From Paenibacillus sp. J45TS6 (GTDB lineage Bacteria; Bacillota; Bacilli; Paenibacillales; Paenibacillaceae), in assembly GCF_018403285.1 (NCBI RefSeq), contig NZ_BOSJ01000003.1, forward strand, positions 124,001-188,000: a DNA stretch of 64,000 nucleotides, read 5' to 3'. The position numbers and the translations under genes are program-made. Of the stretch, positions 36,053-46,617 are shown in pieces. Positions within the stretch are counted from its first letter, which is position 1. The number at the start of each line of letters is the position of its first letter. The notes beneath the pieces are model-generated. The model was not told the origin of the DNA. It saw only the letters and a program-made list of their open reading frames with translations, and did not search any database.

Positions 36053-36355
36053 ATGCACTTATTGCCGCGTGAGATTGACAAACTATTAATTGTGGTGGCT
36101 GCTGATCTTGCCAAACGTAGAAAAGAAAGAGGACTCAAATTAAATCATCCGGAAGCCATCGCTTATATCACTTATGAAGTGCTTGAAGGTGCACGTGATG
36201 GAAAAACAGTTGCTGAACTGATGGAATTCGGAGCAACGATTTTAACACGTGATGATGTGATGGAAGGAATTCCAGAGATGATTCACGATATTCAAGTGGA
36301 AGCTACTTTCCCTGATGGAACAAAATTGGTAACAATACACAGTCCAATTCGCTAG
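36053..36355 (+). CDS. ureA: Urease gamma subunit
   Basis: This is the 100-residue gamma subunit of nickel urease, which hydrolyses urea to ammonia and CO2. The sequence ([23 protein letters not shown], in part, and [10 protein letters not shown]) is diagnostic, and the length matches family members. TTGGAGG precedes the ATG. It is the first gene of ureABCEFGD, with 26 nt to ureB. Confidence 0.97.
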   Translation: MHLLPREIDKLLIVVAADLAKRRKERGLKLNHPEAIAYITYEVLEGARDGKTVAELMEFGATILTRDDVMEGIPEMIHDIQVEATFPDGTKLVTIHSPIR

Positions 36356-36381
36356 TACGAATTGATAGGAGGAATACAGAA

Positions 36382-36702
36382 ATGATACCGGGACAAATTT
36401 TCCTGAAAGAAGAAGAGATTATCTGTAACGCTGATAAGACACCTTCTAAAATCAAAGTGAAAAATACAGGAGACCGTCCTGTTCAAGTTGGATCTCATTT
36501 TCATTTTTACGAAGTAAATGGTGCACTTGAGTTTAATCGTGAAGAAGGTTTTGGCATGCATCTGAACATTCCAGCAGGTGCGGCGGTTCGTTTTGAACCA
36601 GGGGACGAAAAAATAGTTGAAGTGGTTCCTTATGGCGGAGAACGCCGTGTGTATGGGTTTAATAATAAAACGGATGGATCCGTGGAAGGTGGAGTTAAAT
36701 AA
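36382..36702 (+). CDS. ureB: Urease beta subunit
   Basis: This is the 106-residue beta subunit. It starts [13 protein letters not shown] and contains [17 protein letters not shown] and VRFEPGDEK, hallmark segments. AGGAGG precedes the ATG. The stop overlaps the ureC ATG (TAATG). Confidence 0.97.
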   Translation: MIPGQIFLKEEEIICNADKTPSKIKVKNTGDRPVQVGSHFHFYEVNGALEFNREEGFGMHLNIPAGAAVRFEPGDEKIVEVVPYGGERRVYGFNNKTDGSVEGGVK

Positions 36703-38414
36703 TGAGTTTTCGTATGCCAAGAACTCAGTATTCTCAAATGTATGGACCAACAACAGGGGATTCAATACGTTTGGCGGATACAGATTTAATTATTCAGATT
36801 GAAAAAGATTATACATCGTATGGGGATGAAGTCGTATTCGGCGGCGGTAAAGTCATCCGTGATGGAATGGGTCAGCATCCGCTCGTAACACGCGGAGATG
36901 GAATACCTGACGTAGTTATTACCAATGCAATTATTCTGGATTACACTGGTATTTATAAAGCAGATATCGGAATCAGAGATGGAAAAATTTCCGGAATCGG
37001 GAATGCAGGGAATCCATTAGTTATGGATAATGTGGACATCGTGATCGGAGCTTCTACCGAGATTATTGCCGGAGAAGGAATGATTGTGACGGCTGGGGGA
37101 ATCGATACGCATGTTCACTTTATTAACCCTGCACAGATCGAAACTGCTTTATCATCTGGTCTGACTACACTGATTGGCGGAGGAACGGGACCTGCTGCAG
37201 GTTCAAAAGCAACGACGGTCACTCCTGGGGAATGGAACATCCATCGTATGCTGGAAGCAGCAGAGGGAATGCCTATCAATGTTGGTTTCACGGGTAAAGG
37301 ACAAGCTGCAGCGGAAGAGCCTCTAGCAGAACAAGTACGCGCAGGAGCGATTGGTCTAAAAGTTCATGAAGACTGGGGTGCTACAGCATCGGCGCTTGAT
37401 AATGCACTGACGGTAGCAGATAAATATGATGTCCAAGTGGCAGTTCATGCGGATACCTTAAATGAAGGTGGCTTCATGGAGAACACGATGGCTGCCATTA
37501 AAGACCGCGTTATTCATATGTATCATACGGAAGGTGCAGGCGGAGGACATGCTCCCGATTTGATTAAGTCGGCCAGTTATATGAATGTTCTTCCATCATC
37601 TACGAATCCAACATTACCTTATACAGTCAATACCATTGACGAACATCTAGATATGCTTATGGTATGTCACCATTTGAATCCATCGATCCCTGAGGATCTT
37701 GCTTTTGCAGATTCCCGGATTCGCCGTGAAACCATTGCTGCTGAAGATATCCTGCAAGACATGGGCGTGTTCAGTATGGTCAGCTCCGATGCTCAAGCTA
37801 TGGGCCGTATTGGCGAAGTTATCCTTCGTACATGGCAGACGGCTGACAAAATGAAAAAACAACGTGGTTCTTTGCAAGGCGACAGCGCAATGTCGGATAA
37901 TAACCGTGCAAAACGATTTGTTGCTAAATATACCATTAACCCAGCGATTACTCATGGGATCTCAGAATATGTAGGTTCTATTGAAGTAGGGAAAATGGCC
38001 GACCTTGTTATTTGGTCTCCAGCCTTCTTTGGTGTAAAACCGGAAATGATCATCAAAAATGGTATGGTTGTTCAGAGCTTGATGGGTGACGCGAATGCTT
38101 CGATCCCTACACCGCAGCCGGTCATTTATCGTCCGATGTATGCACAGTATGGAAAAGCACTTTCCAGCACATCTGCAACCTTTATCTCACAATCCGCTTA
38201 CGACCTGAAGGTTCACGAGAAATTAGGATTGGAAAAAATCATTCTTCCTGTACACGGCATTCGCAATCTAACAAAGAAAGATATGAAATTGAATTCCGAA
38301 ACGCCAGAGATTACGGTTGACCCGCAAACGTACGAGGTAAGAGTTAATGGAGAATTAATTACATGTGAACCTGTTGATCGCGTGTCTATGGGTCAGCGCT
38401 ATTTCTTATTCTGA
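36702..38414 (+). CDS. ureC: Urease alpha (catalytic) subunit
   Basis: This is the 570-residue nickel-binding subunit. All active-site residues are present: His137 and His139 (THVHF), the Lys220 that becomes carbamylated and His222 (GLKVHED), His249 (VHADT), His275 (YHTEG), the flap Cys322-His323 (VCHHL) and Asp363. Positions are a constant three higher than in Klebsiella urease. The enzyme should be active if the accessory genes, all present downstream, are expressed. Confidence 0.98.
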   Translation: MSFRMPRTQYSQMYGPTTGDSIRLADTDLIIQIEKDYTSYGDEVVFGGGKVIRDGMGQHPLVTRGDGIPDVVITNAIILDYTGIYKADIGIRDGKISGIGNAGNPLVMDNVDIVIGASTEIIAGEGMIVTAGGIDTHVHFINPAQIETALSSGLTTLIGGGTGPAAGSKATTVTPGEWNIHRMLEAAEGMPINVGFTGKGQAAAEEPLAEQVRAGAIGLKVHEDWGATASALDNALTVADKYDVQVAVHADTLNEGGFMENTMAAIKDRVIHMYHTEGAGGGHAPDLIKSASYMNVLPSSTNPTLPYTVNTIDEHLDMLMVCHHLNPSIPEDLAFADSRIRRETIAAEDILQDMGVFSMVSSDAQAMGRIGEVILRTWQTADKMKKQRGSLQGDSAMSDNNRAKRFVAKYTINPAITHGISEYVGSIEVGKMADLVIWSPAFFGVKPEMIIKNGMVVQSLMGDANASIPTPQPVIYRPMYAQYGKALSSTSATFISQSAYDLKVHEKLGLEKIILPVHGIRNLTKKDMKLNSETPEITVDPQTYEVRVNGELITCEPVDRVSMGQRYFLF

Positions 38415-38426
38415 GGTGAGAGAACA

Positions 38427-38882
38427 TTGATTATTGAAAAAGTCGTAACAAATATAGAAAACCTATCTAAAGAAGAAATAGAGAAACACCATATTGAAAA
38501 GGTGTATCTTGAAAGTTCTGATCTAGTAAAACGAATCCAACGTGTCAAAACAGACCACGGTAAAGAAATTGGTATTCGCCTGAAAGAACAGCGTGATCTG
38601 ATCGCCGGAGATATTCTGTATATGGATGATAAAGACATCATTATGATTGATGTCACTTCCGATGATCTCATCGTCATTCGTCCGCGCAGCCTAAATGAAA
38701 TGGGGACCATTGCCCATCAATTAGGAAATCGCCATCTTCCAGCCCAATTTGAAGGTGATGAAATGCTTGTTCAGTATGATTATCTTGTTGAAGAATTGTT
38801 GAATCAACTGGAAATCCCTTATGAGCGGGAAGAAAGAAAAGTGAAACAAGCATTCCGCCATATCGGCCACAGTCATGGATAA
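38427..38882 (+). CDS. ureE: Urease nickel metallochaperone UreE
   Basis: This is a 151-residue nickel-delivery protein with an N-terminal peptide-binding domain and a C-terminal metal-binding domain. It ends in a short His tail (HIGHSHG) rather than a long polyhistidine stretch. The start is TTG with GAGGTGAG upstream. The end overlaps ureF by 8 nt. Confidence 0.93.
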   Translation: MIIEKVVTNIENLSKEEIEKHHIEKVYLESSDLVKRIQRVKTDHGKEIGIRLKEQRDLIAGDILYMDDKDIIMIDVTSDDLIVIRPRSLNEMGTIAHQLGNRHLPAQFEGDEMLVQYDYLVEELLNQLEIPYEREERKVKQAFRHIGHSHG

Positions 38883-39561
38883 GAACACGCTTTCCTTATT
38901 TCAACTGTGTGATTCCAATTTTCCAACAGGGGCTTTCAGTCATTCTTATGGTCTGGAGAGCTATATTCAGGAAGATCTTGTGTATAATGAGCAAACTTTC
39001 TCTGAATGGTTACATGTGTACTTATATGAACAGCTTGTCCATACGGATGGACTTGCTTCTCGTATGGTGTATGAAGCTTTAGAGGAAGAGAACTTGGAAG
39101 CTGTGTGGAAAATGGATCGGCTGCTATCTGTACAAAACTTACCGCGTGAGACAAGAGAAGGCACGAAAAAGATGGGCGATCGTATGTTAAATCTTGTTGG
39201 ATCTATGTATGAAGTACCGGTTCTTAAGCAGTACCGGGAGCAGATCAAGACGAAGAAATGCTTCGGACACCCTGCCATCGTCTTTACGATGATTGGGCAT
39301 CATCTCGGTGTTTCCAAATCAACAACCATTTTATATTATTTGTATTCGATTCTATCAAGTCTTGTTCAAAATGCTGTGCGTGCGATTCCTTTGGGTCAGA
39401 CGGCTGGCCAAAAAGTCATACAGCAATTTCAAGGAGATTTGATAAAAGCAACGGAGAAAATTATGGTAATGGCTGAACATGATTTTGGAATTATTTCACC
39501 AGGACTTGAGTTATCACAAATGAAGCATGAACGTGTAAATATTCGTATTTTTATGTCATAA
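38875..39561 (+). CDS. ureF: Urease accessory protein UreF
   Basis: This is a 228-residue helical protein that forms the activation complex with UreG and UreD. The start [21 protein letters not shown] is the family signature (shown to 20 residues or so). It overlaps ureE by 8 nt. UreF controls GTP hydrolysis by UreG during nickel insertion. Confidence 0.95.
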   Translation: MDKNTLSLFQLCDSNFPTGAFSHSYGLESYIQEDLVYNEQTFSEWLHVYLYEQLVHTDGLASRMVYEALEEENLEAVWKMDRLLSVQNLPRETREGTKKMGDRMLNLVGSMYEVPVLKQYREQIKTKKCFGHPAIVFTMIGHHLGVSKSTTILYYLYSILSSLVQNAVRAIPLGQTAGQKVIQQFQGDLIKATEKIMVMAEHDFGIISPGLELSQMKHERVNIRIFMS

Positions 39562-39590
39562 ATTTAATCAAAGAAAGAAGTGTTTATATA

Positions 39591-40202
39591 ATGGAACCAA
39601 TTAAAATTGGAGTTGGCGGACCTGTTGGGGCAGGTAAAACGATGCTTGTTGAGAAATTGACTCGTCATCTGGAAGGCGAAATCAGTATGGCGGTCGTAAC
39701 AAACGACATCTATACCAAGGAAGATGCTAAATTTTTGATGCAAAATGGAGTTCTTCCAGCAGATCGTATCATCGGTGTTGAAACAGGTGGATGTCCGCAT
39801 ACGGCGATCCGAGAAGATGCTTCTATGAACTTCGCTGCTATCGATGAACTGAAAGAAAAACATCCTGATGTTGAGCTTATTTTCGTAGAAAGCGGTGGCG
39901 ATAATCTAGCTGCGACATTCAGCCCTGAGCTAGTTGATTTCTCCATCTACATCATCGACGTAGCACAAGGTGAAAAAATTCCGCGTAAAGGCGGACAAGG
40001 GATGATTAAATCTGATTTGTTTATTATTAACAAAACCGATTTGGCACCTTATGTGGGCGCAAGCCTTGAAGTTATGGAATCTGATACTAAGGTTTTCCGT
40101 GGCAACAAACCATTTGTATTTACGAACCTGAAGGATAACAAAGGACTTGATGATGTCATTGACTGGATTAAAAATAATGCATTCTTAAAGGGATTAGAAT
40201 AG
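39591..40202 (+). CDS. ureG: Urease accessory GTPase UreG
   Basis: This is a 203-residue SIMIBI-class GTPase. The P-loop is GGPVGAGKT near the N-terminus, followed by the metal-binding CPH motif ([13 protein letters not shown]), ESGGDN and the guanine-specificity NKTD. It supplies energy for nickel delivery to UreC. AAAGAAAG precedes the ATG. It has one base between its stop and ureD. Confidence 0.97.
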   Translation: MEPIKIGVGGPVGAGKTMLVEKLTRHLEGEISMAVVTNDIYTKEDAKFLMQNGVLPADRIIGVETGGCPHTAIREDASMNFAAIDELKEKHPDVELIFVESGGDNLAATFSPELVDFSIYIIDVAQGEKIPRKGGQGMIKSDLFIINKTDLAPYVGASLEVMESDTKVFRGNKPFVFTNLKDNKGLDDVIDWIKNNAFLKGLE

Positions 40203-40203
40203 A

Positions 40204-41028
40204 ATGGAAGACTGGACAGGGATTCTGCGATTAGATGCGGAAGAAAGACACGGAAAAACTGTCGCAAAAAATGTGTATTTCCAAGGTGCTTTCAAAGTAA
40301 TGCGTCCGATTTACCATGATCATTCGGGACAGCCATGCTATTACATTCTGAACCCAGGCGGCGGATTCCTAGACGGTGACCGCTATCAGATGAAAGTATC
40401 GCTGGCGGAACAAGCCCGGATGACTCTAACTACCCAATCGGCTACTAAAATATACAAAACTCCGAATAAACCTGCCTATCAGGAGACAGAATTCACGCTT
40501 AAAAAGGGCAGCTATCTTGAATATATTACGGATCCGCTTATTGGGTATCAGGATGCTAAATATGTTCAAAAAACAGTAGTGCGAATGGAGAAAGGTTCTA
40601 CTTTTCTCTATTCAGATATCATTACTTCGGGGTGGTCTCCAGAAGGAACTAAGTTTAGTTATGATCTGCTTCAGTTAATGACTGAGATCTATATTGACGA
40701 TGAACTCGCTGTATATGATCATATTAAATTGAATCCTTCTTCACAGAACATTGCTTCTCTTGGTTACATGGAAGGATATACGCATCTTGGTTCCATGATG
40801 CTGATCGGAGAACAGGCGGACAATGAACTTTTGGACCGGCTATATCATGCAATACACGAAGATACAAAAGAATACAATATTGGATTATCGTTATTGCCAG
40901 TCACAGGGATCTTGATTCGTATCTTAGCTAATTCAACGCAAACGATAGAAAGAATTCAAACCGAGTGTCATCGTGTAATTAGCCAAGAGCTTTTTAACAG
41001 TTCACCTTCTTTTTTAAGAAAATACTAA
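40204..41028 (+). CDS. ureD: Urease accessory protein UreD (UreH)
   Basis: This is a 274-residue scaffold protein that binds apo-urease and UreF. Recognised segments are YYILNPGGGFLDGDRY, LTTQSATKIYKTP and GSYLEYITDPLIGYQDAKY. It completes the set of accessory proteins; the operon ends with the terminator directly after it. No nickel transporter gene is present in the window. Confidence 0.95.
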   Translation: MEDWTGILRLDAEERHGKTVAKNVYFQGAFKVMRPIYHDHSGQPCYYILNPGGGFLDGDRYQMKVSLAEQARMTLTTQSATKIYKTPNKPAYQETEFTLKKGSYLEYITDPLIGYQDAKYVQKTVVRMEKGSTFLYSDIITSGWSPEGTKFSYDLLQLMTEIYIDDELAVYDHIKLNPSSQNIASLGYMEGYTHLGSMMLIGEQADNELLDRLYHAIHEDTKEYNIGLSLLPVTGILIRILANSTQTIERIQTECHRVISQELFNSSPSFLRKY

Positions 41029-41037
41029 TACTCACAA

Positions 41038-41072
41038 AACCCTGCAATCATAAATGGTTGCGGGGTTTTTTA
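41038..41072 (+). terminator. Urease operon terminator
   Basis: AACCCTGCAA (from 41038) pairs with TTGCGGGGTT, with one G-U and a short loop. A T-run begins at about 41066. Confidence 0.9.
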
Positions 41073-41100
41073 ATGAAAAACAGGTTAGAATAGAATGTAG

Positions 41101-41124
41101 TTCAAGATAAAGTTCAAGATAAAG
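41101..41124 (+). repeat. Perfect 12-bp tandem repeat ahead of padR-like gene
   Basis: TTCAAGATAAAG occurs twice head to tail (41101-41112 and 41113-41124), 52 bp before the PadR-type start codon. It could be a pair of regulator sites or a chance replication slippage. Confidence 0.7.
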
Positions 41125-41175
41125 TGAGGTCAAGGATTTTTTAAAAAAACTCAATTAATATAAGGAATGAGGCAA

Positions 41176-41721
41176 ATGAATACTCTTGGTTATGCGATTC
41201 TGAGCGTATTAAGTAAAAGACCTAGCTCAGGTTATAAATTGGCTTCTTGTCTGGATATGTTATGGCCAGCGAAACACAGCCAGATTTATCCTCTTCTCAC
41301 CAAAATGGAACAGAAGGGTTTCCTGTCCTATGAATATATCGAACAAATCGGGAAGCCAAACAAAAAAATATATTCGATAACTGAAAAAGGAAGAATAACC
41401 TTAGAATCTTGGATCAAGGAACCGGCCAGCAATCAAATTATTCGAGATGATTTTTTGATTAAAGTATATGCAATTTGGCTTAAGGATGAGGAAAGTGCTA
41501 AAAAATTGATCGAAGATCGATTGGTAAAATTAAACCAACAAGTATCTTTACAAGCGACTGAAATAGAAAAAGTAAATCAAGAACAGATTACGACCACATC
41601 GAAAAAATTCGGTAAATATATTCTTCTCCGCAGAAGTCATTTTTTAAATAAAGAAGAAGTTTCGTGGTGTCACTGGGTGCTCAGTTTATTTAAGGGATCC
41701 AATCTTAGTAAGCTACAATGA
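41176..41721 (+). CDS. PadR family transcriptional regulator
   Basis: This is a 181-residue regulator. The PadR winged helix starts MNTLGYAILSVLSKRPSSGY and continues with HSQIYPLLTKMEQKGFLSYE; the C-terminal half is the helical dimerisation domain (Vir_act_alpha_C type). ATG 41176 is chosen because AAGGA lies about 9 nt upstream; ATG 41167 is too close. PadR proteins usually respond to toxic small molecules and control adjacent exporters. No exporter is adjacent here, so the target is unknown. Confidence 0.88.
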   Translation: MNTLGYAILSVLSKRPSSGYKLASCLDMLWPAKHSQIYPLLTKMEQKGFLSYEYIEQIGKPNKKIYSITEKGRITLESWIKEPASNQIIRDDFLIKVYAIWLKDEESAKKLIEDRLVKLNQQVSLQATEIEKVNQEQITTTSKKFGKYILLRRSHFLNKEEVSWCHWVLSLFKGSNLSKLQ

Positions 41722-41962
41722 GGATTATTCAGTAGGGATGCGCTTTATAAAATAATGCATCAGAATCTCACACTTATTACTTAATTCCGTGAATTTCAAT
41801 CATGGACTAAAAACAACAAAAATTTCTATTTAGAGAAGAAAAAAATCAGCTCAAGTATAAGTAACCTGTTGATAAGAGAAGACTGCGGTCAGATTCTTTT
41901 ACGTCAGGAATGCTTTACTTGGGCTTTTAGTGTTTAAATTTAGTGTATCGTTTAAAAGTGTA
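41722..41962 (+). other. Gap between padR-like gene and tre promoter
   Basis: About 240 bp without a gene on either strand. I see no clear terminator for the PadR-type gene and no structured RNA that I can name. Confidence 0.3.
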
Positions 41963-42016
41963 TTGACAACATGTATATACAGGTTTATTATGAAACCATA
42001 ACAACCTGTATATACA
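41963..42016 (+). promoter_or_regulatory. Trehalose operon promoter with two TreR operators
   Basis: TTGACA (41963-41968) and TATTAT (41986-41991) are 17 nt apart, a strong SigA promoter. The palindromic core TGTATATACA occurs at 41972-41981, inside the spacer, and at 42007-42016, just after the transcription start. The centres are 35 bp apart. B. subtilis TreR recognises a TTGTATATACAA-type palindrome, so these are TreR operators by similarity. Confidence 0.88.
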
Positions 42017-42049
42017 AGTTTAAATGAAAAATAAGGAGGAGTTATTCAA

Positions 42050-43786
42050 GTGAACATGCTAAATAAGAACGCTTCTTCTGAATGGTGGAAGACCGGGGCC
42101 ATTTATCAGGTCTATCCGAAGAGCTTTTGTGATACTACCGGTAAGGGAACAGGAGATATTCAAGGTTTAATTAAGAAGCTGGATTATATTAAAGGTCTTG
42201 GAATTGATATGGTTTGGCTGCAACCTGTATATGTATCGCCACAAAATGATAACGGTTACGATGTGGCAGATTATTATAGTATTGATCCTGCTTTTGGCAC
42301 AATGGAAGATATGGACGAGTTAATTCACGAAATGAAAAAAAGAGATATGCATCTCATGATTGATATTGTCGTGAATCATTCCTCCACTGAGCATGAATGG
42401 TTTAAGGAAGCGCGTTCTTCACGTGATAATCCATACCGAGATTACTATATATGGAAAGATCCTGCTGCAGATGGTGGACCACCAAACAATTGGCAGTCTA
42501 AGTTTGGCGGACCTGCATGGCAATATGACGAAGGTACGAAGCAGTATTACCTTACTCTTTTTGACAAAACACAAGCTGACCTAAACTGGGAGAATGAAAA
42601 AGTAAGACAAGAAGTCGTCGATATTTTGACGTTTTGGGCTGAGAAAGGCGTAAGCGGTTTTAGAATGGATGTGATCAATCTGATATCCAAAGACCAACGC
42701 TTCCCTGACGATGATGGTTCTGTGGCTCCAGGTGATGGACGCAAATTTTACACAGACGGTCCACGTGTGCACGAATATATTAAGGAACTCAATGAGAAGG
42801 TATTTAGACCTTATAATATTGTAACCGTGGGAGAAATGTCTTCGACTACACTTGAACAATGCATTCGATATTCGAATCCAGAAGAGAATGAGTTCTCAAT
42901 GACGTTTAATTTCCATCATTTAAAGGTTGATTATCCGAATGGTCAGAAATGGGAACTGAAGCCTTATGACTTTGAAGAACTAAAGAGCGTACTGTCGTAT
43001 TGGCAGACGGGTATGCAGCAAGGCGGCGGATGGAATGCTTTGTTCTGGAACAATCATGATCAGCCGCGGGCTCTTACGCGGTTCACAAATGATGGGGAAT
43101 ACCGGAACGAGAGCGCTAAAATGTTAGCAACAACTCTCCATGGTATGCAAGGTACACCTTATATCTATCAGGGAGAAGAGATCGGCATGCCTGATCCAGT
43201 ATGGAATGACATGTCAGAATTCAGGGATGTCGAGTCGCTTAATATGTATCAAATTCTAATCGAGCGCGGTAAATCCCCAGAAGAAGCGTCTCACATTGTA
43301 AAAGTTCGGTCCCGGGATAACTCGCGGATTCCTATGCTATGGGATGATAGCGATCAAGCAGGATTCACGAGCGGGACTCCTTGGATTAAGATCGATGAAC
43401 GATATAAAGAAATTAATGCGAAACAGCAAGTAGAAGATCCAGATTCCATCTATCATCATTACCGTAAGCTTATAGAGCTCCGTAAAGAAGTTAAAGTCAT
43501 TACAGACGGTACTTTTACTCGTCTTGATCATGCTCATCCTGAAGTTTTCGCTTACGCAAGAATGAATGAAGAAGAGACACTGGTTGTGATTTCGAATTTT
43601 AGTGATAAGACGGTTCAATTTGAATTGCCAGGTACGTTTGTAGAGAAGCATCTTATGGAAAAGGATGCAACACTCCTCCTGTCAAATACGGCAGGCGATA
43701 AGAAGCTGACATCAAGTGTTGAATTATCACCTTATGCATCCCATATGTGGTTAATTTCAAATGCTGGAGATTCTACTAATAAATAA
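42050..43786 (+). CDS. treA: Trehalose-6-phosphate hydrolase (phospho-alpha-1,1-glucosidase)
   Basis: This is a 578-residue GH13 enzyme that cleaves trehalose-6-phosphate to glucose and glucose-6-phosphate in the cytoplasm. Catalytic residues are Asp207 (GFRMDVIN), Glu262 (TVGEMSS) and Asp337 (NNHDQPR). The GTG start at 42050 has AAGGAGG 10 nt upstream; ATG 42056 is more distant. The neighbouring trehalose PTS and TreR-type regulator distinguish it from a plain oligo-1,6-glucosidase. The family is called treC in E. coli and treA in B. subtilis. Confidence 0.92.
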   Translation: MNMLNKNASSEWWKTGAIYQVYPKSFCDTTGKGTGDIQGLIKKLDYIKGLGIDMVWLQPVYVSPQNDNGYDVADYYSIDPAFGTMEDMDELIHEMKKRDMHLMIDIVVNHSSTEHEWFKEARSSRDNPYRDYYIWKDPAADGGPPNNWQSKFGGPAWQYDEGTKQYYLTLFDKTQADLNWENEKVRQEVVDILTFWAEKGVSGFRMDVINLISKDQRFPDDDGSVAPGDGRKFYTDGPRVHEYIKELNEKVFRPYNIVTVGEMSSTTLEQCIRYSNPEENEFSMTFNFHHLKVDYPNGQKWELKPYDFEELKSVLSYWQTGMQQGGGWNALFWNNHDQPRALTRFTNDGEYRNESAKMLATTLHGMQGTPYIYQGEEIGMPDPVWNDMSEFRDVESLNMYQILIERGKSPEEASHIVKVRSRDNSRIPMLWDDSDQAGFTSGTPWIKIDERYKEINAKQQVEDPDSIYHHYRKLIELRKEVKVITDGTFTRLDHAHPEVFAYARMNEEETLVVISNFSDKTVQFELPGTFVEKHLMEKDATLLLSNTAGDKKLTSSVELSPYASHMWLISNAGDSTNK

Positions 43787-43801
43787 GGGAGAACAAACGC
43801 T

Positions 43802-45817
43802 ATGTCTAAAATAGATCAAAAACAGGTTGAACGAATCGTTCAAGCTGTGGGTGGCAAAGAGAATATTGAAGCAGCTACCCACTGTGTGACTAGACTTCGC
43901 TTTGCGCTCGCAGATGAGAGCAAAGTAGACGCACAAGCTTTGGAAGAGAATGCCCTAGTCAAAGGGCACTTCTCTTCACAAGGTCAGTTCCAAGTGATCA
44001 TCGGTCCTGGTCTCGTAGATCAGGTCTATGATGAAATGATGAAACTTACGGGCGGGTCCAGAGCATCAAAAGATGATGTGAAGACACTTGCTAGTAAAAA
44101 ACAAAATCCGCTCCAGCGTGCAATTAAAATGCTCGCGGATATTTTTATCCCGATCCTTCCAGCGATCGTTATGGCAGGTTTGCTTCTCGGGTTAAACAAT
44201 ATATTGGCTGGTCCTGATATTTTTTATGAAGGACAATCTCTCATTGAAGTATATCCTCAGTGGGCAGACGTAGCTTCGATCATTAATCTAATCGCAAGTA
44301 CAGCTTTCTCATTCCTGCCTGTACTGATTGGTTGGTCAGCCGTTAAACAATTTGGCGGAAGTCCGCTGCTGGGTATTGTTTTGGGCCTCATTTTGGTAAA
44401 TCCAGAACTATTAAGTGCCTACAATTATGCAAATGCAACACTTGAAGGGACCGTTCCGGTATGGAACCTATTTGGATTTGAAGTAGAGAAAATTGGATAT
44501 CAGGGTCAAGTTCTTCCTGTTCTTGTCTCTGCCTACATCTTGGCTAAAATTGAAGGATTCCTTAATAAAAGAGTACGCGATTCGATTAAGCTGCTCGTCG
44601 TAGCGCCTGTAGCTCTTCTAGTAACCGGTTTCCTGGCATTTACAGTCGTTGGTCCTGTTACATTTTCCATCGGAAATCTGATTACAAATGGTCTAGTTAG
44701 TATTTTTGACTCTTTCTCTGCACTTGGCGGATTAATCTATGGCGGTTTGTATGCATTGCTAGTTATTACGGGGTTCCATCACACATTTTTGGCTGTAGAT
44801 ATTCAGCTAATTGGAAGTCAGGGTGGAACCTTCCTATGGCCGATGCTTGCTCTATCTAATATTGCTCAAGGTGCAGCTGCCCTCGCGATGATGTTTATTC
44901 TTAAAGATCAAAAAGCAAAAGGACTTGCTGCAACTTCATCGGTATCGGCTTTTCTTGGTGTAACGGAACCTGCAATCTTCGGAGTTAACATTCGTTATCG
45001 TTACCCATTTATTTTCGGTATGATCGGTTCTGGTATTGCCGGAGTACTGCTGGCCATGAATAATGTACTGGCTTCTTCGATCGGAGTAGGCGGTATTCCC
45101 GGATTTCTTTCGATCTTCCCTAATCAATGGGGTATCTTCTTCCTTGGTATGTTAATCGTTATTGTCGTTTCTTTTACGGGTACGCTGCTGTATGGAAAAC
45201 TGCGTATGTCGAGGGAACAGACGAAGTCTGAAAACGCATCATCTGGTGTGGCTGTGAACAATGAGCAGGCCGCAGCAGGTGAAGCTATGGATGTTCGCAC
45301 TGATAATAATTTGGATGTTGAACAGAATGCTGCAAACTCCAATACACAAAAAAGAAGCGAAATGACGATTGCAGCTCCACTCAGCGGTAAGGTAGTTCCG
45401 TTATCTGAAGTACCTGACCCTGCTTTTGCACAGAAACAGATGGGCGATGGGGTTGCCATTATTCCGGAGGAAGGTAAGGTTTACGCTCCATTTAAAGGAA
45501 CGGTAGAACATGTGACTAAGACGAAACACGCGATGATTTTAAGTGATACGGAAGGGTTCCAAGTGTTAATCCATGTTGGAATCGATACCGTCTCACTTAA
45601 AGGAAATGGATTTACTACACATGTCGAATCAGGTATGAGTGTGAGTGAGGGACAATTATTACTTGAGTTTGATAAAGAAGCGATCGAAAAAGCTGGGTTG
45701 CCTGTTATTACACCGATTATTATTCCGGATGGACAGGAGCCGTCTCCAAAAGTTGAAGAATTAGCAAGCGGCATTATTGAATCGTCCGCTCCGCTCCTCA
45801 AGGTAACTTTTGACTAA
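43802..45817 (+). CDS. treP: Trehalose PTS permease, IIBCA fusion
   Basis: This is a 671-residue phosphotransferase permease importing trehalose as trehalose-6-phosphate. The IIB domain (1-80) has phospho-Cys28 (ATHCVTRLRF); the IIC membrane domain spans about 110-470 with about ten helices. After a Ser/Asn/Ala-rich linker, the C-terminal glucose-type IIA domain (about 525-671) has the phospho-His591 (VLIHVGIDTV). B. subtilis TreP lacks the IIA part and borrows it; here the permease carries its own. It lies 15 nt after the hydrolase gene. Confidence 0.93.
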   Translation: MSKIDQKQVERIVQAVGGKENIEAATHCVTRLRFALADESKVDAQALEENALVKGHFSSQGQFQVIIGPGLVDQVYDEMMKLTGGSRASKDDVKTLASKKQNPLQRAIKMLADIFIPILPAIVMAGLLLGLNNILAGPDIFYEGQSLIEVYPQWADVASIINLIASTAFSFLPVLIGWSAVKQFGGSPLLGIVLGLILVNPELLSAYNYANATLEGTVPVWNLFGFEVEKIGYQGQVLPVLVSAYILAKIEGFLNKRVRDSIKLLVVAPVALLVTGFLAFTVVGPVTFSIGNLITNGLVSIFDSFSALGGLIYGGLYALLVITGFHHTFLAVDIQLIGSQGGTFLWPMLALSNIAQGAAALAMMFILKDQKAKGLAATSSVSAFLGVTEPAIFGVNIRYRYPFIFGMIGSGIAGVLLAMNNVLASSIGVGGIPGFLSIFPNQWGIFFLGMLIVIVVSFTGTLLYGKLRMSREQTKSENASSGVAVNNEQAAAGEAMDVRTDNNLDVEQNAANSNTQKRSEMTIAAPLSGKVVPLSEVPDPAFAQKQMGDGVAIIPEEGKVYAPFKGTVEHVTKTKHAMILSDTEGFQVLIHVGIDTVSLKGNGFTTHVESGMSVSEGQLLLEFDKEAIEKAGLPVITPIIIPDGQEPSPKVEELASGIIESSAPLLKVTFD

Positions 45818-45883
45818 AGTAAGTAATGCGTCATCTGAGTTGTAATCATTTTCATAAAAACGTGATACAATACGATTGGTGAT

Positions 45884-46615
45884 ATGATGATGAATAATAT
45901 TTTTGTAACTCTGTATAAAGATTTCGCGGAAAAGATCGACTCAGGAATTCTTGCACCAGGCAGTAAGCTGCCCTCAGAACATGAATTGGCACAACATTAT
46001 GAAATCACGCGAGAAACGGTGCGCAAAGGCTTAAACTTACTTGCTCAGAATGGGTATATTCATAAAGTAAAAGGAAAAGGCTCATTCGTTCTCGAAAGAG
46101 ATCGTTATAATTTCCCAGTGAGCGGGCTGGTCAGTTATAAAGAAATGACAGAACGAATGGGTAAGCTGAGTAATACCCTTGTGTATGTTACGGAATGTAC
46201 TGAGGCTGGAGAGTTTATTTCGAAGCATCTTCAGATCTCTGCGGATACAAAAGTATGGAGGGTCGTTCGAGCCAGGGAAATAGACGGAGAACGAATTATA
46301 CTGGATATTGATTTCTTACTGGCTTCGATTGTTCCTCATCTGTCTAAGGATATTACAGGACAGTCTATATATGAGTATTTGGAAAAAGAACTGAATCTTA
46401 AAATCAGCTATGCTAAAAAAGTGATTTCGGTTGAACGAGCCACAAGCATGGACCACGAGTATATGGATATTGGTGAAGATACACATGTCGTAGTCGTTCG
46501 CGGCTATGTTCATCTTGAAGATACAACGTTGTTTCAATATTCAGAATCCAGACATCGTTTGGATAAATTTCAATTTGTTGATTTTGCAAGAAGAGAAAAC
46601 ACGTTATCATTCTAA
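45884..46615 (+). CDS. treR: GntR family trehalose operon repressor
   Basis: This is a 243-residue regulator with an N-terminal winged helix (SKLPSEHELAQHYEITRETVRKGL, shown in part) and a C-terminal UTRA effector domain of the HutC subfamily. Trehalose-6-phosphate is the known inducer in B. subtilis. Its position after treA-treP and the TGTATATACA operators in the tre promoter support the name. Three consecutive ATGs (45884, 45887, 45890) could start it. An extended -10 (TGATACAAT, ending 45871) suggests its own weak promoter with a very short leader. Confidence 0.9.
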   Translation: MMMNNIFVTLYKDFAEKIDSGILAPGSKLPSEHELAQHYEITRETVRKGLNLLAQNGYIHKVKGKGSFVLERDRYNFPVSGLVSYKEMTERMGKLSNTLVYVTECTEAGEFISKHLQISADTKVWRVVRAREIDGERIILDIDFLLASIVPHLSKDITGQSIYEYLEKELNLKISYAKKVISVERATSMDHEYMDIGEDTHVVVVRGYVHLEDTTLFQYSESRHRLDKFQFVDFARRENTLSF

Positions 46616-46617
46616 AA

